Shown here: positions 8,775 through 18,639 of the stretch, piece by piece | How positions within the stretch are numbered: position 1 is the stretch's first letter | Layout of the letters: each line of letters begins with the position of its first letter | From: Mucilaginibacter defluvii | GTDB lineage: Bacteria; Bacteroidota; Bacteroidia; Sphingobacteriales; Sphingobacteriaceae | NCBI RefSeq assembly: GCF_039543225.1 | Contig: NZ_BAABJI010000001.1 | Coordinates: 399,193 to 463,192, forward strand | Length of the DNA: 64,000 nt | Direction: 5' to 3' | Notes under the pieces: model-generated | Database searches by the model: none | Seen by the model: only the letters and a program-made list of their open reading frames with translations | What the model was told of the DNA's origin: nothing | Position numbers and translations under genes: made by a program

Positions 8775-11700
8775 ATGTCACAAAAGCAGGTTTTTCAGGC
8801 CGATACGCCTGGCAGATGGAAACGCTTTAAATGGTTTAGCCGCATTTTTTTATTAGTGCTTATATGCGGTATTATTGCCGCCGCTATTACCGTTACCGAT
8901 AAAACCTATCCCAGCCTTCCAAATTTAAACCCCTCACCTAAAAAGCTTACCGCACAGCAGCTCGAGCAATTAAAGCGCTCAACCAAATACCGAGATTTTA
9001 AGATACAGAAAAAGCAACTGCAAAACCTGCAGCAGGCGCGCAGGCTACAGCAACTTAAACACCCCAACAACAAACGCCGCATCAATGCCGCCTTTTACCG
9101 GGCATGGGAACCGCAGGCCTACAACTCGTTAGCCGAAAGTTTGCCCAAGCTGGATATGGTTGTGAGCGAAGGTTTTTTTATTAAGCCGGGGGCTAATGTG
9201 GTGAACGTGGCTATTGATACCGGGCTCATCAACCTGAATAAAAAGTACAAGAAGCCGGTAGTTGTCAGCCTATCCAACTATGTTAATTACGACAACCTGC
9301 GCGGGGGGTACGATACCGAAACACTTAATCGTATTACCGGTAACGCGCAATTGCGGGCCGCTTTTATTGATGACATAGTTACGCAGCTGAAAAAGCGGAA
9401 TTTTAGAGGGCTTAATATTGATGTGTACGATATAGACATCAACAGCCGTAAGTTCCGCAGTTTTCAAAAAGAACTCTATACTGCCCTGCACGCTGAAGGT
9501 CTGATACTTACCCAAAATGTTATTGCCGAGGATGAGAACTACCGGCTGGAACAGTTGCAGCATGTGAACGACTACCTATTCGTGATGGCTATTGATCAGC
9601 ACAACGAGTCGAGCAACGCGGGTGATGTATCGCACCAGGAATGGGTGGAGGAGCTGATAGATAATGTGTGCGCGCGGGTACCCAGCGAAAAGGTGATACT
9701 CACTTTTCCGGGTGGCGGGTTTGACTGGCCTGATAATAGCGTGGGCTCGCCTGTAAGTTACCAGCAGGCTATAAGTGTGGCCAAAGAAAATAGTGCACGT
9801 ATTGTATTCGATCCGGCATCGGCTAATATGCATTACACTTACCTTGGGCTGGACAGTTTGAGGCACACCGTTTATTTTGCTGATGCGGCCGCCAATTTCA
9901 ACATCATCCGCATGGCGGACGACTGGGGTACGGCGGGCGTGGCGCTGTGGCGTTTGAGTTATGAAGATCCGCGGTTGTGGAGCTTCATCTCCAAAAACCT
10001 CACTATTGATTCGCTGCGTAAAACGGGTTTTGATACCCGTTTGCTGTCATCGGTAGGTTTGAATGATAAGATAGATTACATTGGCGATGGCGAAGTGCTC
10101 GACCTGATTACTACCCCGCACGCGGGCGAGATTAAATTGCGGATGGATACCACCAGTTACACCATCACCAAACAGCAATACATTACGCTGCCTACTAAAT
10201 ACGTGATACGCCGCTACGGTTATAAGCCCGGCAAACTGGTATTAACTTTTGATGATGGCCCCGACCCTGACTATACCCCGCGTATATTAGACATATTGAA
10301 GCGTGAAAACGTACCTGCGGCCTTTTTTGTGGTAGGCGCAATGGCCGAAAAAAACATACCCCTGCTAAAGCGTATACATGATGAAGGTTATGAAATAGGT
10401 AACCATACCTATCTGCATCCGGATATATCAAAAGTGAGCCCGGAGCGGGTAAAGCTGGAGTTAAATGCTACCCGTAAATTAATTGAATCCGTTACGGGGC
10501 GCAGCACCATCCTGTTCAGGCCGCCGTTTAATGCGGATGCCGAGCCGCAGACTATTGCCGAGGTAATACCCGTGGCTGAAAGCCGCAGGCAAAGCTATAT
10601 CAACATCGGCGAATCCATTGACCCTTGGGACTGGTATCCGGGTGTTACCGCCGATAGTATTTACGCGCGCACTATTCGCGATGCGCACAAAGGCTCCATG
10701 ATATTATTACACGATGCCGGGGGCGATACCCGCGAGGCTACGGTGCAGGCGCTGCCGCGCATTATTAAAGAGCTAAAACGCCAGGGCTACAAGTTTACCA
10801 CCATTGCCGATGTGATCGACAAAACGCGCGACGATATAATGCCCGTTGTTAAAGATGATGCCAACAGCGGCATTACCGGGCCTTTGTATAACGCCGTGGT
10901 GGCAGGTTATTTTTATGGCAACTGGTTTTTGTTCTACGTGTTCTTGTCGGCCATATTTTTGGCGATAGGCCGTATTATATTGATCGGTATTTTGGCTGTA
11001 AAGCAATTCTTTGAGAATAAAAACCGCCAGGCAGCTGTGGCCGACACTGATCTGCCGGCGGTTAGTATCATAGTACCTGCTTATAACGAGGAGGTTACGG
11101 CGGTTAAAACCATCAACAGCCTGCTTAAATTAAACTATCCACGCTTTGACATTATTTTTATAGATGACGGATCAAAAGATAATACCTACAAAGTAGTAAG
11201 CGAGGCGTTTGGCAATCATTCGTCGGTAAAAATATTTACTAAGGCAAATGGGGGTAAGGCATCCGCGCTCAATTACGGCATCGAGTATTCGACTAATGAA
11301 TACCTGGTTTGTATTGATGCTGATACGCAGTTAAAGAGCGACGCAATTTATCATCTCATGGCATGCTTTACTGATGCCGAGATCGGCGCTGTGGCAGGTA
11401 CCGTTAAGGTTGGCAATGCGCATAACCTCATCACCATCTGGCAATCCATAGAGTACATTACGGCGCAAAATATGGACAGGCGGGCCTTTGATCTTATCAA
11501 CAGCATTACCGTGGTGCCAGGCGCTATCGGCGCGTTCCGTAAAGAGGCCATTTATAAAGCAGGTGGCTTTACGTCGGACACGTTGGCAGAGGATTGCGAC
11601 CTGACCATGCGTATATTGAAGCAGGGCTACGTTGTGCGTAATTGCGGTGATGCTATTGCTTATACCGAAGCGCCCGAAACGGTAAAGATGCTGCTTAAAC

Positions 11701-12119
11701 AGCGCTTTCGCTGGAGTTTTGGGGTAATGCAGAGTTTCTGGAAAAACCGTGATGCGCTATTCAATAAAAAATATCGCTTTTTTGGGATGGTAGGCATGCC
11801 TAATATCCTGATCTTCCAGATTATATTACCGCTTTTTGCACCGCTCGCCGACCTGATGATGGTGCTGGCACTTTTTGAGCCTAAGCCTGAGCGTTTGCTG
11901 AACTATTACGGGGTTTTCTTGCTGGTTGATTTTGTAGTATCCATTATTGCTTTCCGCATGGAGCGCGATGATTACCGTAAACTCATCTACATCATTCCGC
12001 AACGGTTTATGTGGCGGCAGCTGATGTATTACGTGTTATTTAAATCGGTACGCAAAGCCTTAAAGGGTGAATTAAACAGTTGGGGGACCTTGAAACGTAC
12101 AGGCAGTGTTAAAGTATAA
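8775..12119 (+). CDS. GH18-like / NodB polysaccharide deacetylase / GT2 fusion membrane protein
   Basis: 1114 residues with three modules. Residues 1-50 hold a membrane anchor. Residues about 100-410 resemble a GH18 (chitinase-like) barrel. Residues about 480-690 form a NodB deacetylase with D493-D494 (TFDDGPD) and H544/H548 (NHTYLHP) as metal ligands. A helix near 705-740 leads to a GT2 domain with D797-D798 (FIDDGS), a later AEDCDLT and Q976-R977-F978-R979-W980 (QxxRW), then C-terminal helices. The GT2 part suggests processive beta-glycan synthesis at the membrane, and the NodB part deacetylation outside. The GH18 signature is degenerate: RGLNIDVY replaces DGxDxDxE, with Tyr218 at the catalytic Glu position, so that module may bind rather than cut. 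Exopolysaccharide of the poly-GlcNAc kind is plausible but unproven. Confidence 0.9.
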   Translation: MSQKQVFQADTPGRWKRFKWFSRIFLLVLICGIIAAAITVTDKTYPSLPNLNPSPKKLTAQQLEQLKRSTKYRDFKIQKKQLQNLQQARRLQQLKHPNNKRRINAAFYRAWEPQAYNSLAESLPKLDMVVSEGFFIKPGANVVNVAIDTGLINLNKKYKKPVVVSLSNYVNYDNLRGGYDTETLNRITGNAQLRAAFIDDIVTQLKKRNFRGLNIDVYDIDINSRKFRSFQKELYTALHAEGLILTQNVIAEDENYRLEQLQHVNDYLFVMAIDQHNESSNAGDVSHQEWVEELIDNVCARVPSEKVILTFPGGGFDWPDNSVGSPVSYQQAISVAKENSARIVFDPASANMHYTYLGLDSLRHTVYFADAAANFNIIRMADDWGTAGVALWRLSYEDPRLWSFISKNLTIDSLRKTGFDTRLLSSVGLNDKIDYIGDGEVLDLITTPHAGEIKLRMDTTSYTITKQQYITLPTKYVIRRYGYKPGKLVLTFDDGPDPDYTPRILDILKRENVPAAFFVVGAMAEKNIPLLKRIHDEGYEIGNHTYLHPDISKVSPERVKLELNATRKLIESVTGRSTILFRPPFNADAEPQTIAEVIPVAESRRQSYINIGESIDPWDWYPGVTADSIYARTIRDAHKGSMILLHDAGGDTREATVQALPRIIKELKRQGYKFTTIADVIDKTRDDIMPVVKDDANSGITGPLYNAVVAGYFYGNWFLFYVFLSAIFLAIGRIILIGILAVKQFFENKNRQAAVADTDLPAVSIIVPAYNEEVTAVKTINSLLKLNYPRFDIIFIDDGSKDNTYKVVSEAFGNHSSVKIFTKANGGKASALNYGIEYSTNEYLVCIDADTQLKSDAIYHLMACFTDAEIGAVAGTVKVGNAHNLITIWQSIEYITAQNMDRRAFDLINSITVVPGAIGAFRKEAIYKAGGFTSDTLAEDCDLTMRILKQGYVVRNCGDAIAYTEAPETVKMLLKQRFRWSFGVMQSFWKNRDALFNKKYRFFGMVGMPNILIFQIILPLFAPLADLMMVLALFEPKPERLLNYYGVFLLVDFVVSIIAFRMERDDYRKLIYIIPQRFMWRQLMYYVLFKSVRKALKGELNSWGTLKRTGSVKV

Positions 12120-12152
12120 TAACTATATTTGATTAGTACAATCTGTTATAAT

Positions 12153-12692
12153 ATGCCTGACCGACAGCCGTTTTCAATTAAGCAGCTAAGTGCCGATGAT
12201 CTTGAAAAATACATAACTCAATTGGCTGATCTGCTGCATGCCTGTGTGCATGCCGGGGCGAGCATTGGCTTTGTGATGCCGTTTTCGCAAACGGATGCGG
12301 AGGATTACTGGGCCTCGCGGGTTTTATCGGCCGTGCAAACCAACAGCATCATAGTACTTGCCGCCATAGCCGGTGATGAATTGGTAGGCAGCGTACAACT
12401 GGATATAGACACCATGCCCAACCAGCCGCACCGTGCCGAGGTACTTAAGCTGTTGGTGCAGCCGGGTTTTCGCAGGCAGGGCATAGCTAAAACCTTGATG
12501 CTGGAGATAGAAAAAATTGCCGAAGAGCACACCCGCAGTTTGCTTACCCTTGATACCCGCACCGGCGATATAGCCGAACCTTTGTATACCTCGTTAGGTT
12601 ATAAAATAGCGGGCGTTATTCCGGGCTATTGCCTCGATACTTTTGAGGACAGGCTTGACGCTACAACCATTATGTATAAAACGCTGCAATAG
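12153..12692 (+). CDS. GNAT-family N-acetyltransferase
   Basis: About 179 residues from the ATG at 12153; a TTG at 12129 is in frame but weaker. The GNAT core is visible: VGSVQLDI (beta 4) and the acetyl-CoA pyrophosphate loop RRQGIAKTLMLEIEKIA near residue 115, then LYTSLGYKIAGVIPGY (beta 6-7). It is a cytosolic acetyltransferase of unknown substrate. It lies 33 bases after the fusion glycosyltransferase gene and 39 bases before the HAD gene, so the three may share a transcript. Confidence 0.85.
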   Translation: MPDRQPFSIKQLSADDLEKYITQLADLLHACVHAGASIGFVMPFSQTDAEDYWASRVLSAVQTNSIIVLAAIAGDELVGSVQLDIDTMPNQPHRAEVLKLLVQPGFRRQGIAKTLMLEIEKIAEEHTRSLLTLDTRTGDIAEPLYTSLGYKIAGVIPGYCLDTFEDRLDATTIMYKTLQ

Positions 12693-12731
12693 CTTTACAC
12701 CGTTGTGCAGCGCAATACCTACATTTGCGGC

Positions 12732-13460
12732 ATGACCAGCATCTCACCGGAAAACAAAGGCAACGCCAAAACTTACCAGCATATATTTTTCGACCTCGAC
12801 CATACTATTTGGGATTTTGACCGTAATGCCGAAGAAACTTTGCAGGAGCTTTATGTTATACATAAGTTAAAAGACCTTGGCTTGCCTGTGGCCGATCTGT
12901 TCATTGAAACCTATACCCGTAATAATCACCAGCTTTGGGCTGATTACCATTTAGGTAAAATAAATAAGCAGCAACTGCGCGAAACACGTTTCAAAAAAAC
13001 TTTTCAGGATTTAGGCATCGACCCTGATGTTGTGCCGCAATCGTTTGAGGATGATTACGTGCAGTTGTGCCCCACCAAAACCAACCTGTTTCCGCACGCG
13101 CACGAAACGTTGCAATACCTGCAATCCAAATACAGCCTGCATTTAATTACCAACGGCTTTAAAGAGGCCACCGAACTAAAAACAACGGGTACCAATATTG
13201 CCGGTTATTTTAATAATATCATCATCTCTGAAATAGTGGGGGTTAACAAACCCGATAAAGCCATATTTGAACATGCCGTTACCCTGGCGGGTTGCACCAA
13301 GCATAGTTGCCTTATGGTAGGCGACAGCATAGAGGCCGATGTGCGCGGCGCGCTGGCCTACGGTATGGATGCCATTTACTTTAACCCGCACAATGCCCAA
13401 AAACCAGCGGATGTGCCTCAGCAGATCAGTAGTTTGAAGGAGTTGGTGGAATTGTTGTAA
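12732..13460 (+). CDS. YjjG-type HAD pyrimidine nucleotidase
   Basis: About 242 residues from the ATG at 12732; the GTG at 12705 is in frame but less likely. HAD motifs: IFFDLDHTIWDF (motif I, DxD), LITNGF (motif II), NKPDKAIF (motif III Lys) and LMVGDSIEADVRGA (motif IV). Its length and the DHTIWDFDRNAEETL signature fit the YjjG/YfnB noncanonical pyrimidine nucleotidase group, which hydrolyses damaged or noncanonical nucleotide monophosphates. The substrate assignment is by family only. Confidence 0.85.
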   Translation: MTSISPENKGNAKTYQHIFFDLDHTIWDFDRNAEETLQELYVIHKLKDLGLPVADLFIETYTRNNHQLWADYHLGKINKQQLRETRFKKTFQDLGIDPDVVPQSFEDDYVQLCPTKTNLFPHAHETLQYLQSKYSLHLITNGFKEATELKTTGTNIAGYFNNIIISEIVGVNKPDKAIFEHAVTLAGCTKHSCLMVGDSIEADVRGALAYGMDAIYFNPHNAQKPADVPQQISSLKELVELL

Positions 13461-13538
13461 ATGCCGACGTTGATTTTATGCAACGACGGAATTCAAAGGC
13501 AAATCGAAACTCAAACAAGCAACATTTATACTTTTTTA

Positions 13539-13546
13539 TATTTTTG
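13539..13546 (+). promoter_or_regulatory. -7 box upstream of the CsbD-like gene
   Basis: TATTTTTG matches TAnnTTTG, 20 bases before the ATG at 13567. No good -33 element was found. Confidence 0.4.
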
Positions 13547-13566
13547 CATCAAACTCATTTATACCA

Positions 13567-13782
13567 ATGGCCGAAATAAGCATTAGCAACCAGGACTGGA
13601 ACCGCGTTAAAATAAAACTGCAACGCAAATACAATCATCTTACTGATGCGCAATTACAATATACCGAAGGGCAGGAGGACAGCCTGATTACCCGTATTAT
13701 GGAACTCGTTAACCGCGACCGGGATTACGTGGTTTTTACCCTCAAAAAGGCGCTGGTAAACATTGATAACAATCGCCTGTAA
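13567..13782 (+). CDS. CsbD-like small stress protein
   Basis: 71 residues, charged and soluble. The pattern DWNRVKIKLQRKYNHLTDAQ, then LQYTEGQEDSLITRI, resembles the CsbD general-stress family pattern (W..iKgkL.qkf..LTddDL.y.eGkedeL). Family function is unknown; members are often induced by stress. It is monocistronic, with a promoter-like box upstream and a terminator 6 bases after the stop. The C-terminal third is less CsbD-like, so the assignment is moderate. Confidence 0.7.
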   Translation: MAEISISNQDWNRVKIKLQRKYNHLTDAQLQYTEGQEDSLITRIMELVNRDRDYVVFTLKKALVNIDNNRL

Positions 13783-13787
13783 AATTT

Positions 13788-13819
13788 AAAGACCCTCCGC
13801 AAAAACCGGGGGGCTTTTT
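13788..13819 (+). terminator. Terminator after the CsbD-like gene
   Basis: Stem AAAG-A-CCCTCCG / CGGGGGGCTTT (one bulged A, one U-G pair) followed by a T run. Confidence 0.75.
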
Positions 13820-13858
13820 GTACATTTATATTATAGTAGATAAGACGAATACCGCAAA

Positions 13859-15601
13859 GTGAAGATCAAAAAATATAAAGTACAGTATTTAGTAACCGGC
13901 ATCATTGCCGTTGCCGCCATCACCTTCAGTTTTAAAGATGATCTTTTCCAGATATCGAAGAACCTCGACGTTTTTGCCTCGCTGTACAAGGAAGTAAATA
14001 TCAATTATGTTGATGATATCAACTCTGCCAAAATGGTTAAAACCGGGGTTGATGCCATGCTCAACGGATTGGATCCGTATACGGAGTTTGTGCCCGAATC
14101 GGAGATTGAAGATTTTAAGCTGCATTACGTAAGCACGCAATATGGCGGCATTGGCGCATCGGTATTTACACGTGATGATAAAGTTTATATATCCGACGTT
14201 TTCAGCGGTTTCCCCGCACAAAAGAATGACATACGCGCGGGCGACCAGATTTTAAAAATAAACGGCTTAACCCTTAACGGTAAAAATAACGAGGAAGCAA
14301 GCCAGTTGCTGAAAGGCCAGAAAGGTGCGCCTATAAAAATAGTGTTGAAACGTACCGGAGAGGTAAACCCGATTGAAAAAAACATCCTGCGCGACGAAAT
14401 AAAGCAACCCAATGTTGCGTATTACGGCATGGTTGATGGCAATATGGGTTATATCAAGCTTGATAAATTCCTGGAGCGATCAGCTGATGAAGTGAATGCC
14501 GCGCTTTTAGCTGTAAAAAAGAATAATCCCGCAGGTATTATCCTTGATCTGCGCTCAAACGGTGGTGGTATTTTGCAGGAAGCTGTTAAAATAGTTAACC
14601 TTTTTGTGGCCAGGGATGTGAAGGTGGTATCGCAAATGGGTAAAATAAAAGAAAAAAACTATGTGTACACCACACAGGATAACCCCCTTGAACCCGATTT
14701 GCCGCTGGTGGTATTGGTAAACAACCGTTCGGCATCAGCTTCAGAAATTGTGGCCGGTACGCTTCAGGATATGGACAGGGCAATCATCATCGGCCAGCGC
14801 AGCTTTGGCAAGGGGTTGGTTCAGCAATCATTCAGCCTGCCTTACAACAATCTGGTGAAGATAACCGTGGCTAAGTATTACACTGCATCCGGGCGTTGCG
14901 TACAGGAGCTGGATTACGCGCACCGTAAAAACGATGGCAGCGTGGTTAAGGTAGCCGATTCATCCATCCATGAATTTAAAACCAAAAACGGCCGCTCTGT
15001 TTATGATGGCAGCGGTGTATCGCCTGATATTGAGGTTAAGCGAGAGAAATTCGCGCGTATTACGCAAACGCTGGTGGCCAAGCTGTTGATATTTGATTAC
15101 GCTACGCAATATAAAAACACGCATCCTAAAATAGCCGACGCGCGTTCGTTCGCGCTTACTGATGCGGAGTATGATGACTTTGTAAAGTACCTGGCGGGGA
15201 AGGATTATAAATATACCACCGCAACCGAAACGCTTTTGAACAGCCTGAAAACCCAGGCCACTAACGAAAAACAGTTTAACGAGATACAGGCTGAATACGA
15301 GGTGCTGCGCAATAAGCTGTTGGCCAGCAAGGGTAACGACTTAAAACAACACAAGCAGGAGATAAAAGAGCTGCTTGAAAATGAAATATCAGCGCGTTAT
15401 TATTTTGAGAAAGGCCGTTACGAAACGCATTTTAAGTACGATAAAGAACTTGCCGAAGCTATTAAAACCATGCAGGATAAGGCGCTGCTTGCCGCTGTAT
15501 TGTCCGGCCAGGGCAAATATAAAAGCATCGGTAAGCCTCAATTAGCCGCGGTAGCGGTTAAAAAAGATGCCGCTTTGACTGATAGCGACGATGATGAATA
15601 G
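13859..15601 (+). CDS. S41-family C-terminal processing peptidase
   Basis: 580 residues. An N-terminal membrane/signal segment (about residues 8-25) is followed by a helical region and a PDZ domain (about 95-180, YGGIGASVF to DQILKINGLTL). The S41 catalytic core carries Ser293 in SASASE and Lys318 in SFGKGLVQ; their spacing of 25 matches the Ser/Lys dyad of Tsp/CtpA. The C-terminal 200 residues are charged and helical, as in Bacteroidota Tsp forms. It acts in the periplasm on C-termini of exported proteins. The start is a GTG at 13859; no ATG precedes the signal segment. Confidence 0.93.
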   Translation: MKIKKYKVQYLVTGIIAVAAITFSFKDDLFQISKNLDVFASLYKEVNINYVDDINSAKMVKTGVDAMLNGLDPYTEFVPESEIEDFKLHYVSTQYGGIGASVFTRDDKVYISDVFSGFPAQKNDIRAGDQILKINGLTLNGKNNEEASQLLKGQKGAPIKIVLKRTGEVNPIEKNILRDEIKQPNVAYYGMVDGNMGYIKLDKFLERSADEVNAALLAVKKNNPAGIILDLRSNGGGILQEAVKIVNLFVARDVKVVSQMGKIKEKNYVYTTQDNPLEPDLPLVVLVNNRSASASEIVAGTLQDMDRAIIIGQRSFGKGLVQQSFSLPYNNLVKITVAKYYTASGRCVQELDYAHRKNDGSVVKVADSSIHEFKTKNGRSVYDGSGVSPDIEVKREKFARITQTLVAKLLIFDYATQYKNTHPKIADARSFALTDAEYDDFVKYLAGKDYKYTTATETLLNSLKTQATNEKQFNEIQAEYEVLRNKLLASKGNDLKQHKQEIKELLENEISARYYFEKGRYETHFKYDKELAEAIKTMQDKALLAAVLSGQGKYKSIGKPQLAAVAVKKDAALTDSDDDE

Positions 15602-15792
15602 CGGCTTCGGTACACTATCAGTTAATTATTTAATTATTGATATAGGTTAAAAGATATTATAATATCTGAATAATAGATTTTATTGTATTGATAATCAGTG
15701 TTTTGTTATTTTTTATAGCTCCTGAATAATGCGTATTTAAACTTTTTGCACGGTATGGTTGTCTTACCATCATAACACAACTAATAAACGTT

Positions 15793-16317
15793 ATGAAAAA
15801 GTTTATAATAACAACCGCCATAGCCTTAAGCTTTTTAACTATACAAAAGGCAAGCGCGCAGTTAAGCGTAAATATAAATATTGGTAGCCAGCCGGCCTGG
15901 GGCCCTGTTGGGTATGATTATGTAAATTATTATTACCTGCCGGATATTGACGCGTATTATGATGTTCCCGCACGCCGGTATGTATATTTAGATAATAATG
16001 TTTGGGTGCACCGTACATACCTGCCTTCTCGCTACCGAAACTATAATTTATATAACGGTTACAAGGTGGTAATTAACGACCGTGACCCTTGGCGTAACCA
16101 CACGGTTATACATAACAAATATGTAAGCTACCGTGGCCGCCCGAGCACAACCGTTATACGTGATAGCCGCGATGCTAAGTATGTTAAATACCGCACTGTT
16201 AATCGTGTAAATGTTAAGCACCAAGGTCCGGGTAAATCATTTGTTAAAGCAAAAGGAAAGGGTCACCCGGGTTACGGCAATGGCCACGGTAAAGGCAATG
16301 GCCACGGCAAACACTAA
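15793..16317 (+). CDS. Secreted Tyr/His/Gly-rich protein of unknown function
   Basis: 174 residues with a clear signal peptide (cleavage near residue 22, KASAQLS). The mature part is rich in Tyr, Asn and Arg (DYVNYYYLPDIDAYYDV) and ends in a basic Gly/His/Lys tail with tandem GHGKGN units. I recall similar proteins as frequent in Sphingobacteriaceae, with no known role. The His-rich tail could bind metal or anionic polymers (inference). It is monocistronic with its own terminator. Confidence 0.75.
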   Translation: MKKFIITTAIALSFLTIQKASAQLSVNINIGSQPAWGPVGYDYVNYYYLPDIDAYYDVPARRYVYLDNNVWVHRTYLPSRYRNYNLYNGYKVVINDRDPWRNHTVIHNKYVSYRGRPSTTVIRDSRDAKYVKYRTVNRVNVKHQGPGKSFVKAKGKGHPGYGNGHGKGNGHGKH

Positions 16318-16354
16318 AAGAAAGTTTCTGTCAAAAATAGTAGTAGTAAAAAGT

Positions 16355-16386
16355 AAAACGGCTGCCCGGTAATGGACAGCCGTTTT
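16355..16386. terminator. Bidirectional terminator between convergent genes
   Basis: Perfect 10-bp arms AAAACGGCTG / CAGCCGTTTT with a 12-base interior. It lies between the convergent secreted-protein gene and the prolyl oligopeptidase gene. Confidence 0.75.
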
Positions 16387-16410
16387 CGCTTTTTATAGCA
16401 TTATTATATA

Positions 16411-18528
16411 CTACCATTTAACGCCCATGTTGTAAAACATGAACGACCATTTATCAGCTTGTTCACTGATGATTTGCGCGGTTGAACGGCCGGCACCATG
16501 GCCCGCGTTGGTTTCAATGCGGATAAGTATCGGTGCAGTGCCCTTCTGCATCTCCTGCAAGCGCGATGCGAATTTAAAAGAGTGCGCAGGCACTACACGG
16601 TCGTCATGATCGGCCGTGGTGATCATGGTAGCCGGGTAGCTTGCCGGTTTAATGGCATGGTATGGCGAGTATTTGTACAGGTACTCAAACATTTCCTTTG
16701 AATCTTCGGCCGTACCGTAATCATACGCCCAGCCGGCGCCTGCGGTAAATTTGTTGTAACGCAGCATGTCTAAAACACCTACAGCCGGGAAGGCTACTTT
16801 GCATAGGTCAGGCCGCTGGGTAATGGTGGCGCCTATCAGCAAGCCACCGTTTGATCCGCCTGAAACGGCCAGGTAATCCTTTGATGTATATTTATTTTTG
16901 ATCAGGTATTCTGCTGCCGCGATAAAATCATCAAACACATTTTGCTTGTTGAGCTTGGTACCGGCAAGGTGCCATTTTTCGCCATACTCACCACCACCAC
17001 GAATGTTTGGTACGGCATAAATTCCGCCATGCTCCAGCAACACAATGTTCGAGGTGCTGAAACCAGGTGTCATGCTCGCGTTAAAGCCGCCGTAAGCGTA
17101 AAGCAGTAACGGATTTTTACCATTCATTACGGTACCTTTTTTATAAGTGATGATCATCGGTATTTTAGTGCCATCCTTTGAGTTGTAGAATACTTGTTTC
17201 GACTCATACAGATCAGGATTAAACTGTACGCCCGATTTTTTATATAGCTCAGATTTACCGGTAGCTATATCATACTTAAAAATGGTAGAAGGGTAGATGT
17301 ATGAAGTGAAGGTGTAGTACAACTCTTTCTCCTCTTTTTTAGCCCCGAAGCCGCCCGCTGAACCCACAGATGGTAAGGTGATATTGCGCTCCAGTTTGCC
17401 GTTCATGTCATACTGCTGCACAAACGAGGTTGCATCCTTCAGGTAGCTGGCAAATAGCTTTCCGCCGCCGGTTGATATATTCAATACATTTTCGGTTTGC
17501 GGTATCAGGTCTTTCCACTGTGCTGATTTAGGGTTATTAAAGTCAACCGTAACCAAGCGATAATTCGGGGCATTTAAGTTGGTGTGGATGTACAGCTTTT
17601 CGCCAACGTTGTCAACCACGCTGTTATCGTTATTAAAGTTATCTACAATATTGATGATCGGGCTGCCTGGTTTGCTCAGATCCTGGATGTAGAGCTCATT
17701 ACCTGTAGTGGTAGTCGCCGCGCTGATCACCAGGAAGCGTTCATCTTCGGTTAAACCGGCACCAATATAACGGCGCGGTGTTTTCTCGCCGCCGAAAATC
17801 AGCTTATCCTCGCTTTGCGGCGTGCCCAGTTTGTGATAATAGAGTTTATGATACTGGGTTAAACCTGCCAGTTGGCTGCCCTCTTTCGGCTTATCGTAGC
17901 TGCTGTAGTAAAAACCATCATTACCATGCCATGATGTGCCCGAAAATTTCACGTCGATCAGCGTATCGCCAACCACGCTTTTATCATCCGTTTTTAAAAC
18001 GATCACCTTGCGCCAGTCTGATCCGCCCTCAGATATCTGGTAAGCCGCCAAACTACCATCCTTGGTAAAGCTGATACCCGCTAATGAGGTAGTACCATCC
18101 TTAGAGAATTTGTTAGGGTCCAGAAAAATTTCCGGCTCGCCCTTATCTACCTGGCGCCATAGTACGGATTGGCTTTGCAGTCCATCGTTTTTATAAAAAT
18201 AGGTGTACTTGCCTTCTTTAAACGGCGCGCCATATTTCTCGTAGTTCCAAAGTTTGGTCAGGCGTTCTTTGATCTGTTCGCGGTAAGGTATTTGCCCTAA
18301 ATAGTTTTGGGTAACCTTGTTTTGTTCCTGCACCCAGGCTTTCGTGTCGGCGGCGCGATCATCTTCCAGCCAACGGTAAGGGTCGGGCACGGTAGTGCCA
18401 AAATAAGTGTCGGTTACGTCGCCCTTTTTAGTTTTAGGGTAAGGTAGAGTTTTAATATTCATGGTTTGTGCATGCGTATAGCCGTATAACATTACGGCCA
18501 CGCTAAGTAGTGAGGTAAATTTTTTCAT
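16411..18528 (-). CDS. Secreted prolyl oligopeptidase (S9A)
   Basis: About 705 residues from the ATG at 18528, which gives a proper signal peptide (cleavage near THAQT); the longer upstream reading crosses a repeat element and is rejected. A seven-bladed propeller precedes an alpha/beta-hydrolase domain with the nucleophile in VSGGSNGGLL, the Asp in ADHDDRVVP and the His in NAGHGAGR. Family members cleave after Pro in short peptides; in Bacteroidota they are periplasmic. It is monocistronic, with repeat DNA upstream. Confidence 0.93.
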   Translation of the reverse strand: MKKFTSLLSVAVMLYGYTHAQTMNIKTLPYPKTKKGDVTDTYFGTTVPDPYRWLEDDRAADTKAWVQEQNKVTQNYLGQIPYREQIKERLTKLWNYEKYGAPFKEGKYTYFYKNDGLQSQSVLWRQVDKGEPEIFLDPNKFSKDGTTSLAGISFTKDGSLAAYQISEGGSDWRKVIVLKTDDKSVVGDTLIDVKFSGTSWHGNDGFYYSSYDKPKEGSQLAGLTQYHKLYYHKLGTPQSEDKLIFGGEKTPRRYIGAGLTEDERFLVISAATTTTGNELYIQDLSKPGSPIINIVDNFNNDNSVVDNVGEKLYIHTNLNAPNYRLVTVDFNNPKSAQWKDLIPQTENVLNISTGGGKLFASYLKDATSFVQQYDMNGKLERNITLPSVGSAGGFGAKKEEKELYYTFTSYIYPSTIFKYDIATGKSELYKKSGVQFNPDLYESKQVFYNSKDGTKIPMIITYKKGTVMNGKNPLLLYAYGGFNASMTPGFSTSNIVLLEHGGIYAVPNIRGGGEYGEKWHLAGTKLNKQNVFDDFIAAAEYLIKNKYTSKDYLAVSGGSNGGLLIGATITQRPDLCKVAFPAVGVLDMLRYNKFTAGAGWAYDYGTAEDSKEMFEYLYKYSPYHAIKPASYPATMITTADHDDRVVPAHSFKFASRLQEMQKGTAPILIRIETNAGHGAGRSTAQIISEQADKWSFMFYNMGVKW

Positions 18529-18571
18529 CAATAATAAATGATTATGAGGCGTAGCAAGATACAAAAAATAC

Positions 18572-18607
18572 CCCACCCTAATCCTCCCCGAGGGGGAGCA
18601 TTCTAAG
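18572..18607. repeat. REP-like palindromic element upstream of prolyl oligopeptidase
   Basis: A C-rich/G-rich hairpin (CTCCCC-GA-GGGGGAG) is joined to CCCCACCCTAATC. A related element (CCCTCTCC/GGAGAGGG plus TTGGGGAGAGG) lies inside ispG at 19963-19992 in the opposite orientation. The pattern matches an interspersed palindrome I associate with Sphingobacteriaceae genomes (recollection, not a search). Confidence 0.6.
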
Positions 18608-18639
18608 AAAGCTTTGATCAAGGGTTTGTGCTTCATCAT

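Noticed and set aside
18529..18639. N-terminal extension of the prolyl oligopeptidase reading frame
   Set aside because: It runs through a palindromic repeat and places the signal peptide internally; the ATG at 18528 gives a normal exported enzyme.
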